NCBI GenBank assembly: GCA_046331095.1
Contig: JAXLRM010000003.1
Location: 1,426,001 to 1,490,000 of the forward strand
From: JAIBAC01 sp046331095
GTDB lineage: Bacteria > Actinomycetota > Acidimicrobiia > UBA2766
Length of the DNA stretch: 64,000 nucleotides
Direction: 5' to 3'
Within the stretch, counting starts at the first letter, position 1; each line of letters starts with the position of its first letter. A program made the translations under genes and the position numbers. The notes beneath the pieces are model-generated. The model saw only the letters and a program-made list of their open reading frames with translations. It was not told the origin of the DNA and ran no database searches. Below are positions 50,393 to 58,475 of the stretch, piece after piece.

Positions 50393-50599
50393 CGTCCCCA
50401 CGTCCGTAAACCGAACCGACGTGGGGACGCGAAACGGGTCCACAACCCACCTCACGTCCCCACGTCCGTAACCCAGACCGACGTGGGGACGCGAAACGGG
50501 TCCACAACCCACCTCACGTCCCCACGTCCCGGACGTCCGGAACCCAGACCGACGTGGGGACGCCAAACGGGTCCACAACCCACCTCACGTCCCCACGTC
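50393..50599. repeat. Tandem hairpin repeats with CGTCCCCACGTC arms (family B)
   Basis: Three complete units (50393-50429, 50455-50491, 50517-50562) and a fourth left arm (50588-50599) repeat with a period of 62 bases. Each has 12 bp inverted arms CGTCCCCACGTC and GACGTGGGGACG; units 1 and 2 are 37 bp, unit 3 is 46 bp through a small internal duplication (CCGGACGT). The linker GCGAAACGGGTCCACAACCC is also conserved. They fill the gap between mrp (3' end) and the molybdoenzyme gene (5' end), both minus strand. Confidence 0.88.
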
Positions 50600-50655
50600 C
50601 GTAGGGACCCACGTCCGGAACCCAACGTCCGGAGGGAGCCCACGTCACGGAACCA

Positions 50656-51768
50656 CTAGGTGATCTTGAGCTCGGGGCGGCGGATGCGGGTCCTGTGAGT
50701 GGCAGCGATCTTGTCTGCGATGCGGACGATCTCGGCGGCGGCCGGGGACTCGGGACGGGCGATCACGACGGGATGGCCCTCGTCGGATCCCACCCTCAGG
50801 TCCTCGTCGACGGGGACCTGACCCAACAGCGGGACCTCGAGCTGCTCGGCGAGAGCGGCGCCGCCTCCCTCGCCGAAGATCGCCCGGCGGCTCCCGTCGG
50901 CCTCCGGTAGCCAGCTCATGTTCTCGATCACGCCGAGCACACGCTGGTTCGCGTTCTGGGCCATCGCGCCGGCGCGAACAGCGACCCGCTGCGCGGCGAG
51001 CTGCGGCGTCGTGACGACGACGACCTCGACGGTCGGGAGGAACTGCGACAACGAGATCGCGATGTCGCCGGTGCCGGGCGGCATGTCGACGAGCAGGTAG
51101 TCGAGCTCACCCCAGTAGACATCGACGAGGAACTGCTCCATCGCCTTGTGCAGCATCGGCCCGCGCCACACGACCGCCTGGTCCTCGTCGACGAAGTAGC
51201 CGATCGAGACGCAACGGACGCCGTGCACCTCCGGCGGCACGATCACGCGCCCGACGAGGTTCGGCGGACGGTCGACCCCGAGCATGCGCGGGATCGAGAA
51301 GCCCCACACGTCGGCGTCCACGAGGCCGACCCTGGATCCCCGCTGTGCGAGCGCCACCGCCAGGTTCGTAGCGATCGAGGACTTGCCGACGCCGCCCTTG
51401 CCAGAGCTCACGGCAACGACACGCGCCCGGGACCGTCCCGTCTGGAAGTCGTTCTCGCGCGTCTCCCCCGGCTGGGACTCGGGCGCAACCCCGAGGACGT
51501 CCATCAGCCTGGCGATCTCGGCGTCGTCCATCGTGCGCACGTCGAGGTCGACGCGACTTCCGCCCGCAGCGCCGACCGCGGTCGACTCGATCGCCGCGAG
51601 GAGCACGTCGCGCCACGGGTGCGAATCGGACGTGAGCGCGACCTCGACCGTGACGTGACGCCGCTTGGCGCGCACGGCCGCGATCATCCCGAGCTCGACG
51701 ATCGAGCGGCCGAGTTCGGGATCCTCGACTTCTCGGAGGGCGTCGAGGACGGCATCCTCGGTGGCCAT
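50656..51768 (-). CDS. mrp: Mrp/NBP35-type iron-sulfur carrier ATPase
   Basis: 370 residues from ATG 51768 (a TTG two codons upstream is possible). N-terminal MIP18/DUF59 domain (about 1-85, VEDPELGRSIVELGMI), then the P-loop ATPase with deviant Walker A SSGKGGVGKSS (121-131), DADVWGFSIP, and LVDMPPGTGD. The CxxC often found near ENMS is absent here (ENMSWLPEADGS). Such proteins deliver iron-sulfur clusters to target enzymes. Divergent from the SufR-type regulator and cysteine desulfurase genes, so the locus is an iron-sulfur module. Confidence 0.92.
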   Translation of the reverse strand: MATEDAVLDALREVEDPELGRSIVELGMIAAVRAKRRHVTVEVALTSDSHPWRDVLLAAIESTAVGAAGGSRVDLDVRTMDDAEIARLMDVLGVAPESQPGETRENDFQTGRSRARVVAVSSGKGGVGKSSIATNLAVALAQRGSRVGLVDADVWGFSIPRMLGVDRPPNLVGRVIVPPEVHGVRCVSIGYFVDEDQAVVWRGPMLHKAMEQFLVDVYWGELDYLLVDMPPGTGDIAISLSQFLPTVEVVVVTTPQLAAQRVAVRAGAMAQNANQRVLGVIENMSWLPEADGSRRAIFGEGGGAALAEQLEVPLLGQVPVDEDLRVGSDEGHPVVIARPESPAAAEIVRIADKIAATHRTRIRRPELKIT

Positions 51769-51803
51769 GGGCAAGGTTCCTCGATCGGGGCAGATCGACC
51801 GAA

Positions 51804-51811
51804 ACTATAAT
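51804..51811. promoter_or_regulatory. Overlapping divergent -10 elements between mrp and the SufR-type gene
   Basis: ACTATAAT (51804-51811) contains a perfect plus-strand -10 TATAAT (51806-51811) and, on the minus strand, TATAGT (51809 to 51804) pointing to mrp. In this GC-rich gap of 72 bases it is the only AT-rich stretch. One regulator bound here could control both transcripts. No clear -35 is seen on either side. Confidence 0.65.
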
Positions 51812-51840
51812 CACCATGTCCGTAGGAGAAATTCGACCTC

Positions 51841-52584
51841 ATGCCCTCTCGCCAGCCGATGACAACACAGCATCCTCCGGCACCAACCGCCGGACTGTCC
51901 GAGCGCCTCGACGAGGTCAGCCGGGCCTTCGGCGACCCGACGAGGAGGGCGATCTACTTCGACGTCGCCGAGGCCCCGGGCGCGACCGTCTCCGAGGTCG
52001 CCGAACGCTTCGGCGTCCACCCCAACGTCGCCCGCCACCACCTCGAGCGCCTCCTCGACGAGGGCTACCTCGACGTCGCGCCTTCCGACGGCACCGGTCG
52101 GCGTGGCGCCGGTCGACCCTCGAAGCGCTACATGGCGTCGGAGAAGCAGGTGGGCCTCGACGTCGATGCCGCGCACCGCGACGAGCACCTACTCGTCGAG
52201 CTCCTCCTCACGACACTGACGACGCTCGACCCGTCCGAGGCTTCGCGCCTCGCCGAGAAAGCCGGCGTCGAATACGGCCGCAGGCTCGCGTCGTCGTCGC
52301 TCACGGCCGAGCAGCGCTGCGAGTCGCGCGACACCCTCCTCGCGTCGGTCGCCGCGTCGCTGTCGGACCACGGCTTCGCGGCGAAAGTCGACACCGGCGC
52401 CGCCGAGATCGTGAGCGAGGAGTGCCCCTTCGGCGAGATCGCGCAGCGCTTCCCGCACGTCGTGTGCGCCCTCGACCACGGTATGGTGCGCGGCATGGTC
52501 GAGCACTTGAGCGGAACGCCGGTCGAGATCCGCCGCGAGCGCAGCCGCGCACAGGGCGACGCCGCCTGCGCGACCAGCTTCTAG
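51841..52584 (+). CDS. sufR: SufR-type (COG2345) winged-helix regulator with cysteine cluster
   Basis: 247 residues, ATG with AGGAG upstream. The N-terminal ArsR-like helix-turn-helix (SEVAERFGVHPNVARHHLERLLDEGYL, about 51-77) and wing (RRGAGRPSKRY) bind DNA. The C-terminal region has cysteines at 195 (CPF), 209 (CALD) and 243 (CATSF), the spacing of the COG2345/SufR family that holds an iron-sulfur cluster. SufR represses iron-sulfur assembly genes when clusters are plentiful. Its stop overlaps the cysteine desulfurase start (TAGTG). Confidence 0.85.
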   Translation: MPSRQPMTTQHPPAPTAGLSERLDEVSRAFGDPTRRAIYFDVAEAPGATVSEVAERFGVHPNVARHHLERLLDEGYLDVAPSDGTGRRGAGRPSKRYMASEKQVGLDVDAAHRDEHLLVELLLTTLTTLDPSEASRLAEKAGVEYGRRLASSSLTAEQRCESRDTLLASVAASLSDHGFAAKVDTGAAEIVSEECPFGEIAQRFPHVVCALDHGMVRGMVEHLSGTPVEIRRERSRAQGDAACATSF

Positions 52585-53702
52585 TGGCGGTGACGATCTA
52601 CCTGGACCACGCGTCGGCCACCCCTCTGCTACCCGCGGCGCGAGCGGCGATGATGCCCTGGCTCGAACGCAGCGCCGACCCCGCACGCGTGCACTCGGCA
52701 GGCCGCGAGGCACGCGCCGCGGTGGAGTCGGCCCGCGACCAGGTCGGCGAGCGCCTCGGGGTCAGGCCCCGCGACGTGATCTTCACGGCCTCGGCCACCG
52801 AGGCGCTCAACTGGGTCGTGTACGCCGCCGCCGGGCTCACGCCCAAGTCCCGCGGACCCTGGGGGCGCCGCATCGTCGTCACAGCGGTCGAGCACACGGC
52901 CGTGCTCGACGCCGCCCGCCTCGCGGCCGCCAAGGCGGGCCTCGAGGTCGTCGAGGTCGGCGTCGGCCCCGACGGCACCGTGGCCCCCTTCGACGTCCCG
53001 CCCGACACCGCGCTGGTCGCGTGCCAGCACGTGAACCACGAGACCGGTGTCGTCCAGCCCATCGAAGCGACCGCCGAGCGATGCGCGGCGGCGGGTGTCC
53101 GCCTCCTCGTCGACGCGTGCCAGTCCGTCGGCATGGCCGTGCCGCAAGCGGATTTCGTCGTCGTGTCGGGACGCAAGTTGGGCGGCCCTGCGGGCACCGG
53201 CGCCCTCGGTCTCGGCTGGCGCGTGCGCATCGACCCCCTCCTCGTCGGCGGGGAGCAGGAGCTCCTGCGCCGCGCCGGGGGCGAGGACGTCGCCGGTATC
53301 GTCGGCCTCGGTGCCGCGTGCGCGACGTCGTTCCCGGACCACATCACGGACCTGCGCGACCGCCTCGCGGCGGGACTCGAGGCGGTCGACGGCGTCGAGG
53401 TCCTCGGCCTCGGTGCCCGACGCGCCCCCCAGATCGTGTGCTGCACCGCGGCGCCGCTCGGTGGCGAGGCACTCCTGATCGGGCTGGACCGGGCGGGGAT
53501 CATGGCGAACTCGGGCTCGTCTTGTGCTGCGGAACGGCTCGAACCGAGCCACGTCCTCCGCGCCATGGGCGCCGACGCAGACTCCTCCCTGCGTTTCGGG
53601 CTCGGATGGGACACGACGCCCGCCGACGTCGACGCCGTCCTCGAGACGCTCCCGTCACTCGTGGCGGCCCTGCGCAGGCTTCGCGAGCGATCCGGTGCCT
53701 GA
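52584..53702 (+). CDS. Cysteine desulfurase (NifS/IscS class)
   Basis: 372 residues from a GTG sharing one base with the previous stop. YLDHASATPL at the start, PLP Lys198 in SGRKLGGPAGTGAL, His104 in AVEHTAVL, and the catalytic Cys314 in SGSSCAAERLEPSHVL on the mobile loop are all present. It takes sulfur from cysteine for cluster or thio-cofactor synthesis. Class I (IscS-like) by the longer Cys loop. It is in an operon with the SufR-type regulator; no scaffold gene (sufB, iscU) is in the window. Confidence 0.92.
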   Translation: MAVTIYLDHASATPLLPAARAAMMPWLERSADPARVHSAGREARAAVESARDQVGERLGVRPRDVIFTASATEALNWVVYAAAGLTPKSRGPWGRRIVVTAVEHTAVLDAARLAAAKAGLEVVEVGVGPDGTVAPFDVPPDTALVACQHVNHETGVVQPIEATAERCAAAGVRLLVDACQSVGMAVPQADFVVVSGRKLGGPAGTGALGLGWRVRIDPLLVGGEQELLRRAGGEDVAGIVGLGAACATSFPDHITDLRDRLAAGLEAVDGVEVLGLGARRAPQIVCCTAAPLGGEALLIGLDRAGIMANSGSSCAAERLEPSHVLRAMGADADSSLRFGLGWDTTPADVDAVLETLPSLVAALRRLRERSGA

Positions 53703-54288
53703 GGCCCACGACACCGACGCGGCGCCGGGGGAGCACGCTGGCGATGGGCCGCGCTGGTCGCGGATCCTGCCGGTCGTCCTGATCGTGCTGCTGCCCACCC
53801 TCGTGGTCGCGTTCGTCGTCTTCGGCACGGGCCAGAACCACGGGCCCGGCTACGGGGGCCCCGCGACCGCGGCACCCGTGGTGGCGGGAGGGCGATCGGC
53901 GACGAGCGAGCTCCTGGCGTCCCTCGACCCGGCCCTGGGCTGCACGGCGACCGATCAGACCACCATCGCCCACGTGAACCAGCTCTTCGCTAGCGGGCGC
54001 CTCGACCCAGCCAGGATCCCGGCACCGCTGGGTGCGGTCACCTGCACCGGTGGCGGCATCGTCCGCGACTACGTCGCGTTCTCGCGGGCAGAGGACGCCC
54101 GGTCGCTCTTCGACGCCGCAGGCGCGGCGACCGCAGCCGACGTCGGGACCGGGCCGGGGGACGACTGCCGTCACCTCGTCGCTGCCGGCGTCGTCTTGCT
54201 CACCTGCTCGAGCCACCCCGAGATCGTGTGGAGTGCACGGGCGAGCGGGCTCACGGGAACTGCGATCCTCGAACAGCTCGGTCGATAG
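53695..54288 (+). CDS. Membrane-anchored hypothetical protein
   Basis: 197 residues from a GTG inside the end of the desulfurase gene. One transmembrane helix (about 24-45, ILPVVLIVLLPTLVVAFVVFG), then an outside domain of about 140 residues with four cysteines (GCTAT, VTCTGG, DDCRH, LTCSS) likely to form two disulfides. I do not recognise the domain. It is followed nine bases later by a TlpA-like thioredoxin, which would be able to act on such disulfides. Confidence 0.7.
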   Translation: MPEAHDTDAAPGEHAGDGPRWSRILPVVLIVLLPTLVVAFVVFGTGQNHGPGYGGPATAAPVVAGGRSATSELLASLDPALGCTATDQTTIAHVNQLFASGRLDPARIPAPLGAVTCTGGGIVRDYVAFSRAEDARSLFDAAGAATAADVGTGPGDDCRHLVAAGVVLLTCSSHPEIVWSARASGLTGTAILEQLGR

Positions 54289-54297
54289 GCTGGTCCG

Positions 54298-54960
54298 ATG
54301 CAGGAGACGACGACCGCGAGCCCCGGAGAGACAGGCGCAGACGGCGACGCCGGCCCGCTCGGCACCGACCCCGACAAGGGGTCCTACCGTCTGCTCATGG
54401 CGGTGGTTGCCCTCCTGCTGATCGGGCTCGTGGTCGCCGCCGTGGTCCTCGGCACGAGCGGGTCACCCGAGGCGACCGACGCCTCGGACTCTGCCCAGTC
54501 GGCGCCTGCGGGGGCAGCGAAGGACCCCGAGATCAAGTACCCCGAACAGACCCCGGGGCCGGCGCCCGAGTTCGAGTTCACGACCTTCGACGGCCGCACC
54601 GAGTCGCTGTCGGCCCTGCGGGGCACGCCCGTGGTCCTGAACTTCTGGGCGTCGTGGTGCGTGCCGTGTCGCAAGGAGATGCCTGCGTTCCAACAGGTCT
54701 CCGACGAGCTCACGGGCAAGGTCGCGTTCGTGGGCCTCGCGTCACAGGACGGCGAGGCAGATGCACGCCGCTTCGCCGAGGCAAACTCGATCCGGTACAC
54801 GCTCGGCCTCGAACCCGACGGCCTGTCGGAGTCGATGGGGGTCTACGGATTGCCCTCGACGTTCCTTGTCGACGCGGACGGGATGATCGTCGAGGCCCAC
54901 TTCGGCCAGCTCTCCTACGACAAGCTCATGGAGAAACTCCACAAGTACGGCTTCGCCTGA
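54298..54960 (+). CDS. Membrane-tethered thioredoxin-like protein (TlpA/ResA)
   Basis: 220 residues. An acidic cytoplasmic tail, one transmembrane helix (about 31-52), a flexible Ala/Ser/Glu linker and a thioredoxin domain with WCVPC (about 120-124) and the cis-Pro loop GLPSTFLVD. TlpA/ResA proteins reduce disulfides outside the membrane, including apocytochrome c haem sites, using electrons from CcdA. A ccdA gene lies 600 bases downstream on the other strand. Confidence 0.9.
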   Translation: MQETTTASPGETGADGDAGPLGTDPDKGSYRLLMAVVALLLIGLVVAAVVLGTSGSPEATDASDSAQSAPAGAAKDPEIKYPEQTPGPAPEFEFTTFDGRTESLSALRGTPVVLNFWASWCVPCRKEMPAFQQVSDELTGKVAFVGLASQDGEADARRFAEANSIRYTLGLEPDGLSESMGVYGLPSTFLVDADGMIVEAHFGQLSYDKLMEKLHKYGFA

Positions 54961-54989
54961 TCTCGCCCGGCTGCGACCCGGCGGGCGGG

Positions 54990-55466
54990 TCAGGTACCGG
55001 CCTCGACCTCTGCCTTGAGCTGGGCGAGGCCCTTCTCGAAGTCCTTGCCCACGAGCTTGTCCATGCTCGTGAAGATCCCCATCACACGGGTCATGAAGGT
55101 CTTCCTGCCGGTCATCGTCCACGTCACACGGGTGCCGTCGTCGCCCGAGGAAAGAGAGAAGTCGATCTTGTTGTGGGCCTTGAACGGCTTGAGGAACTCG
55201 AGGTCGATCCGGACCTGGCTCTGCTCGGTGACGTCGACGATCTCCATGCGGCCCGCGCCTGCCTTGCGGTTGCCCTGCCAGGCGTAGACCGCGCCGACGC
55301 CGCTATCCGTGCCGCTGAAGGTTCGCTCCATCGCCGGGTCGACGTCCTCCCACGGCGACCAGTCCTTCCATCGGTGGAAGTCGACCAGCTCCCTACAGAC
55401 GCTCGCGGCCGGGGCGTCGATGACCGTCTCGCGCTGCACTTCGTACATACCGGTTCCGGCTGCCAT
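54990..55466 (-). CDS. SRPBCC family protein
   Basis: 158 residues. YEVQRETVIDAPAASVCRELVDFHRWKDWSPWEDVDP is the classic SRPBCC opening strand and first helices; the C-terminal helix GKDFEKGLAQLKAEVEAG closes the hydrophobic pocket. Ligand unknown. It follows ccdA by about 78 bases on the same strand; between them lie duplicated GGGGCCTCCCT and GGGCTCAGCCGCAC words (55478-55530), small slippage repeats. Confidence 0.8.
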   Translation of the reverse strand: MAAGTGMYEVQRETVIDAPAASVCRELVDFHRWKDWSPWEDVDPAMERTFSGTDSGVGAVYAWQGNRKAGAGRMEIVDVTEQSQVRIDLEFLKPFKAHNKIDFSLSSGDDGTRVTWTMTGRKTFMTRVMGIFTSMDKLVGKDFEKGLAQLKAEVEAGT

Positions 55467-55543
55467 GCTCGTCTCCTCTGGGGCCTCCCTGGGGCCTCCC
55501 TGGGGCTCAGCCGCACGGGCTCAGCCGCACGATACCGCAGGCG

Positions 55544-56314
55544 TCAGATCGCGGTGAGTCCTTCGAGGCCGAGCCAATCCATCACGCCGATGATCTGCTG
55601 GGACAGCCACGTCACCTTGCCGAAGACCATCAGCAGCCCGAAGACGATCATGATGGCACCGGCAACGGCGTTGATGATGCGGGAGTGGCGCTTGAACCAG
55701 CCGAACACGCGGCTCATCTCGCTCAGCGCGAGGCCCGCGAGAAGGAACGGGACGCCGAGGCCGATCGCGTAGGCGACGAGGAGCGCGATGCCGCGCCCGA
55801 CGCTGGCGCTGGCGGCCGCGACGGTCAGGACCCCGCCGAGAATGGGGCCGATGCAGGGTGTCCAGCCGAACGCGAACGCCATCCCCATCACCGGAGCACC
55901 CCAACCACCGAGGGAGTCCCCCACCCGGAAGCGGCGCTCGCGTTCGAGCCACATCGGCCGCACGACCCCGGCGAGGAACACGCCGAACACGATGATCACG
56001 ACCCCGAACACGATCTCGAAGGGTCGTTGGTGGCGCACGAGGAACTTCCCCACGGTCGCGGCGCTTGCCCCGAGTAGGACGAAGACGACCGTGAAGCCGA
56101 CCATGAACAGCCCGACCCCGCGCATGACCTTGAGGCGCTGCTCGCGTGCAGTCTCGCGCTCCTGCAGCTCCGCGACCGAGACCCCCGTCACGATCGACAG
56201 GTAGGCGGGCACCAGGGGCAGCACGCACGGCGACAGGAACGAGATCATCCCGGCGCCGAACGCCGCCAGAAGGGAGACGTCCACCCACTCACCATACGAG
56301 TCCCGCGGGCGCAT
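55544..56314 (-). CDS. ccdA: Cytochrome c biogenesis/disulfide reductant transporter CcdA
   Basis: 256 residues (226-246 if a GTG at 56284 is the true start). Six transmembrane helices in two repeats, each opening with a redox cysteine: LSPCVLPLVPAYLS near 29 and WTPCIGPILGG near 150. CcdA passes reducing power from cytoplasmic thioredoxin to outside thiols; the TlpA-like protein nearby is a natural partner. An acidic/basic loop (ELQERETAREQRLK) separates helices 1 and 2. Confidence 0.92.
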   Translation of the reverse strand: MRPRDSYGEWVDVSLLAAFGAGMISFLSPCVLPLVPAYLSIVTGVSVAELQERETAREQRLKVMRGVGLFMVGFTVVFVLLGASAATVGKFLVRHQRPFEIVFGVVIIVFGVFLAGVVRPMWLERERRFRVGDSLGGWGAPVMGMAFAFGWTPCIGPILGGVLTVAAASASVGRGIALLVAYAIGLGVPFLLAGLALSEMSRVFGWFKRHSRIINAVAGAIMIVFGLLMVFGKVTWLSQQIIGVMDWLGLEGLTAI

Positions 56315-56329
56315 CCCGGAACCGTGCTC

Positions 56330-57130
56330 TCAGCGGCCCTCGAAGCGGGGGGCACGCTTCTCGGCGAATGCGGCGAGGCCTTCCCTCAGGTCGGCGGACG
56401 CGTACACGGTCTCGGACGCGTCGCGGTGGCGGGCGTGGGCCGGATCGGAGGCGGTGAGCCACCAACCGTCCACGACCGACTGGATCGCGGCCTTGTGGCC
56501 CAGGACCGAAAGGGGCGCCCGCGACGCGACGAGGCCCGCCCAGTGCGTCGCACGTCCGAGGACCTCGCCGGCGGGGAGGACCTCGTGGACGAACCCGAGG
56601 GCCGCCGCTTCGGTGCCGTCCACCGGCTCGCCGGTGATTAGCAGGCGCCGCGCCGCGGTCGGACCGAACTCGCAAACGAGCCGGTTCAGGTTCACGATGT
56701 CGAGTTGGAGGCCGATGCGCGCCGCCGGGATACCGATCCTGGCATCGGTGGCCACGATCCGCAGGTCGCACGCCGCGAGGATCTGGCAGCCGGCGCCGAG
56801 CGCCGGCCCGGCAACGGCGGCGACGAAGGGGATGCGGAAGTGCGCCATCCGCTCCAACAAGTCCTGGAACATGGGGAGGAAGCCGCCCCGGTCCGAGGTC
56901 TCGTCGAAGTCACCGAAGTCCGCCCCGGCGCAGAAGGCCGGCGGCTCACCCACGACGACGACCGCGCGCACGCCGGGATCGGCCTCGACGCGGTCGAGGG
57001 CATCGTGGAAACGCTGGGTCATCGCGACGCTGAGCGCGTTGCGCCGCGAGGGCCGTGTGAGCGTGAGCGTGGCAACTGCGGCGTCGGCGTCGACGGTGAC
57101 TGCGACGTCGCCGAGGTCTGGTCCGGCCAT
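56330..57130 (-). CDS. Enoyl-CoA hydratase/isomerase family protein
   Basis: 266 residues from ATG 57130. Crotonase fold: AFCAGADFGDF and GPALGAGCQILAACDLRI form the oxyanion hole region. The second catalytic Glu position reads GLQLDIVNLNRLV instead of the usual GLxPGxGGT, so classical hydration is doubtful and another crotonase reaction is possible. Starts 24 bases from a divergent short methyltransferase gene. Confidence 0.85.
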   Translation of the reverse strand: MAGPDLGDVAVTVDADAAVATLTLTRPSRRNALSVAMTQRFHDALDRVEADPGVRAVVVVGEPPAFCAGADFGDFDETSDRGGFLPMFQDLLERMAHFRIPFVAAVAGPALGAGCQILAACDLRIVATDARIGIPAARIGLQLDIVNLNRLVCEFGPTAARRLLITGEPVDGTEAAALGFVHEVLPAGEVLGRATHWAGLVASRAPLSVLGHKAAIQSVVDGWWLTASDPAHARHRDASETVYASADLREGLAAFAEKRAPRFEGR

Positions 57131-57154
57131 GGGCGGCAGCGTACCTTCCGGTCG

Positions 57155-57511
57155 GTGGACGCAGTGGACGGGTTCCTCGAGCACTACGGCGTGGACGGCC
57201 GGCGCATCCTCGACGTGGGTTGCCGGGACGGTGCCCTGCGCGATCACCTCGAACGCCACCACCCGGGCTTCCTGTCCTACCTCGGGGTCGACTCCGCCGA
57301 AGCAGTGGCGCGGGCACGGCAGTCCCATCCGGACGCACACAGGGACTTCGCCGTCCGCGACGTGGCGGCGCAGCCCTTCCCGCCAGGGGCCTTCGACCTC
57401 GTCGTCTCGCTGAGCGGCGACGGTCCTTCACTGTCGATCCTCGCCGAGATGGCCTCGGTGGCGGCACTGCGCCTGCGCGGGGACGGCACGGCGGAAGCGG
57501 CGCCGGGGTAG
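57155..57511 (+). CDS. Short SAM-dependent methyltransferase-like protein
   Basis: 118 residues from a GTG. It carries SAM motif I (ILDVGCRDGALRDHLE), the acidic motif II (YLGVDSAEAVARA) and motif III (DFAVRDVAAQPFPPGAFDLVVSLSG), but stops before the second half of a class I methyltransferase. Either a shortened gene or a partial copy. It is squeezed between two enoyl-CoA hydratase genes and ends four bases from the second, convergently. Confidence 0.6.
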   Translation: MDAVDGFLEHYGVDGRRILDVGCRDGALRDHLERHHPGFLSYLGVDSAEAVARARQSHPDAHRDFAVRDVAAQPFPPGAFDLVVSLSGDGPSLSILAEMASVAALRLRGDGTAEAAPG

Positions 57512-57514
57512 GGC

Positions 57515-58309
57515 TCAGCGCCCTTTCCACTCGGGTTCGCGCTTCTGCATGAACGCGGCGATTCCCTCGGCGGTGTCCTCGGCAGTCGTGTTCACCGACA
57601 GCATCGCCTGCAGGTAGGCAAGGGCGGCGTCGCGGGGCATGTCGCGTGTGGCGTAGAAGGCGTCGCGGCCGAGGTGCAGGATCGCCGGCGACTTCGACGT
57701 GAGCACGCCCACGAACTCCGCCACGTGGGCGTCGAGCTCCTCGGGTGCGCTCACCGAGCGCACGAAGCCGATGCGGGCGGCCTCGGCAGCGCCGACGCGG
57801 CGACCCGTCATCATGAGCTCCAGCGCGGTCTTGGGCGCCATCGCGTCCATCAGCACGACCGAGATCATCATCGGCCACAGGCCCCGGTCGATCTCGGGGG
57901 CCCCGAAGGTCGCCCGCTCCGACGCCATCACGAAATCGCACGCGAGTGCGAGGCCCATGCCCCCTGCGAGGCAGTAGCCCTGCACTCGGGCGACGATGGG
58001 CTTGCCGAGACGCCACATGTCGCGGAACAGGTCGGCGAGATGACCGCGTGCGTGGTGCAGGTCGAGCGGGCCGGGCAGGTCGTCGCCGACGAAGCTCGCC
58101 CCGAGGTCGGCGCCCGCACAGAACGCCTTCTCGCCTGCCCCTGCAAGGACGACGGCGTGCACATCCACGTCGGCCTTGGCAGCCGCGAACGCCTCGCGCA
58201 ACTCCGCCATCACCTGCGGCGACATCGCGTTGTGCCGCTCCGGGCGGTTGATCGTCACCGTGGCGACCCGCCCGGCGACGTCGTAGAGGACCGTCTCGAA
58301 CTCCGCCAT
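57515..58309 (-). CDS. Enoyl-CoA hydratase
   Basis: 264 residues from ATG 58309. AFCAGADLGASF and GYCLAGGMGLALACDFVMAS give the CoA-binding and oxyanion hole residues; FGAPEIDRGLWPMM carries the catalytic Glu at about 142. RVATVTINRPERHNAMS is the standard family opening. It fits the fatty acid oxidation genes nearby. Only 35% or so of its positions look alike with the hydratase at 56330, so the two are not a recent duplication (estimated by eye). Confidence 0.9.
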   Translation of the reverse strand: MAEFETVLYDVAGRVATVTINRPERHNAMSPQVMAELREAFAAAKADVDVHAVVLAGAGEKAFCAGADLGASFVGDDLPGPLDLHHARGHLADLFRDMWRLGKPIVARVQGYCLAGGMGLALACDFVMASERATFGAPEIDRGLWPMMISVVLMDAMAPKTALELMMTGRRVGAAEAARIGFVRSVSAPEELDAHVAEFVGVLTSKSPAILHLGRDAFYATRDMPRDAALAYLQAMLSVNTTAEDTAEGIAAFMQKREPEWKGR

Positions 58310-58371
58310 GGGCCGCGAAGCTACCCGTCCCACACCCGTTCTGGGCGCTGGGACCCGGCCCGGACCCGTTC

Positions 58372-58411
58372 TGGGCGCGCCTGGCCCATCCGGATGGGGT
58401 GGGCGCGCCCA
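58372..58411. repeat. 40 bp hairpin repeat (family C), copy 2
   Basis: TGGGCGCGC at 58372-58380 and GCGCGCCCA at 58403-58411 give the same 9 bp arms and the same 40 bp length as 28829-28868, with matching flanks (CCCGTTC before, GGTCG after). Partial extra copies flank it: TTCTGGGCGC at 58339-58348 and GGGCGCGCCCAGGTCGGG ending at 58448. It fills the gap between an enoyl-CoA hydratase start and the topA end, so it probably forms part of a 3' region for neither gene alone. Confidence 0.75.
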
Positions 58412-58475
58412 GGTCGGGATTTCGTCGGGTGGGCGCGCCCAGGTCGGGTCGGGCTGCCGGGCGGTCGCCGGGTGA

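Noticed and set aside
50393..50599. Second CRISPR-like block with regular 62-base spacing
   Set aside because: Linkers are conserved copies, not distinct spacers, and each unit is a self-complementary hairpin.
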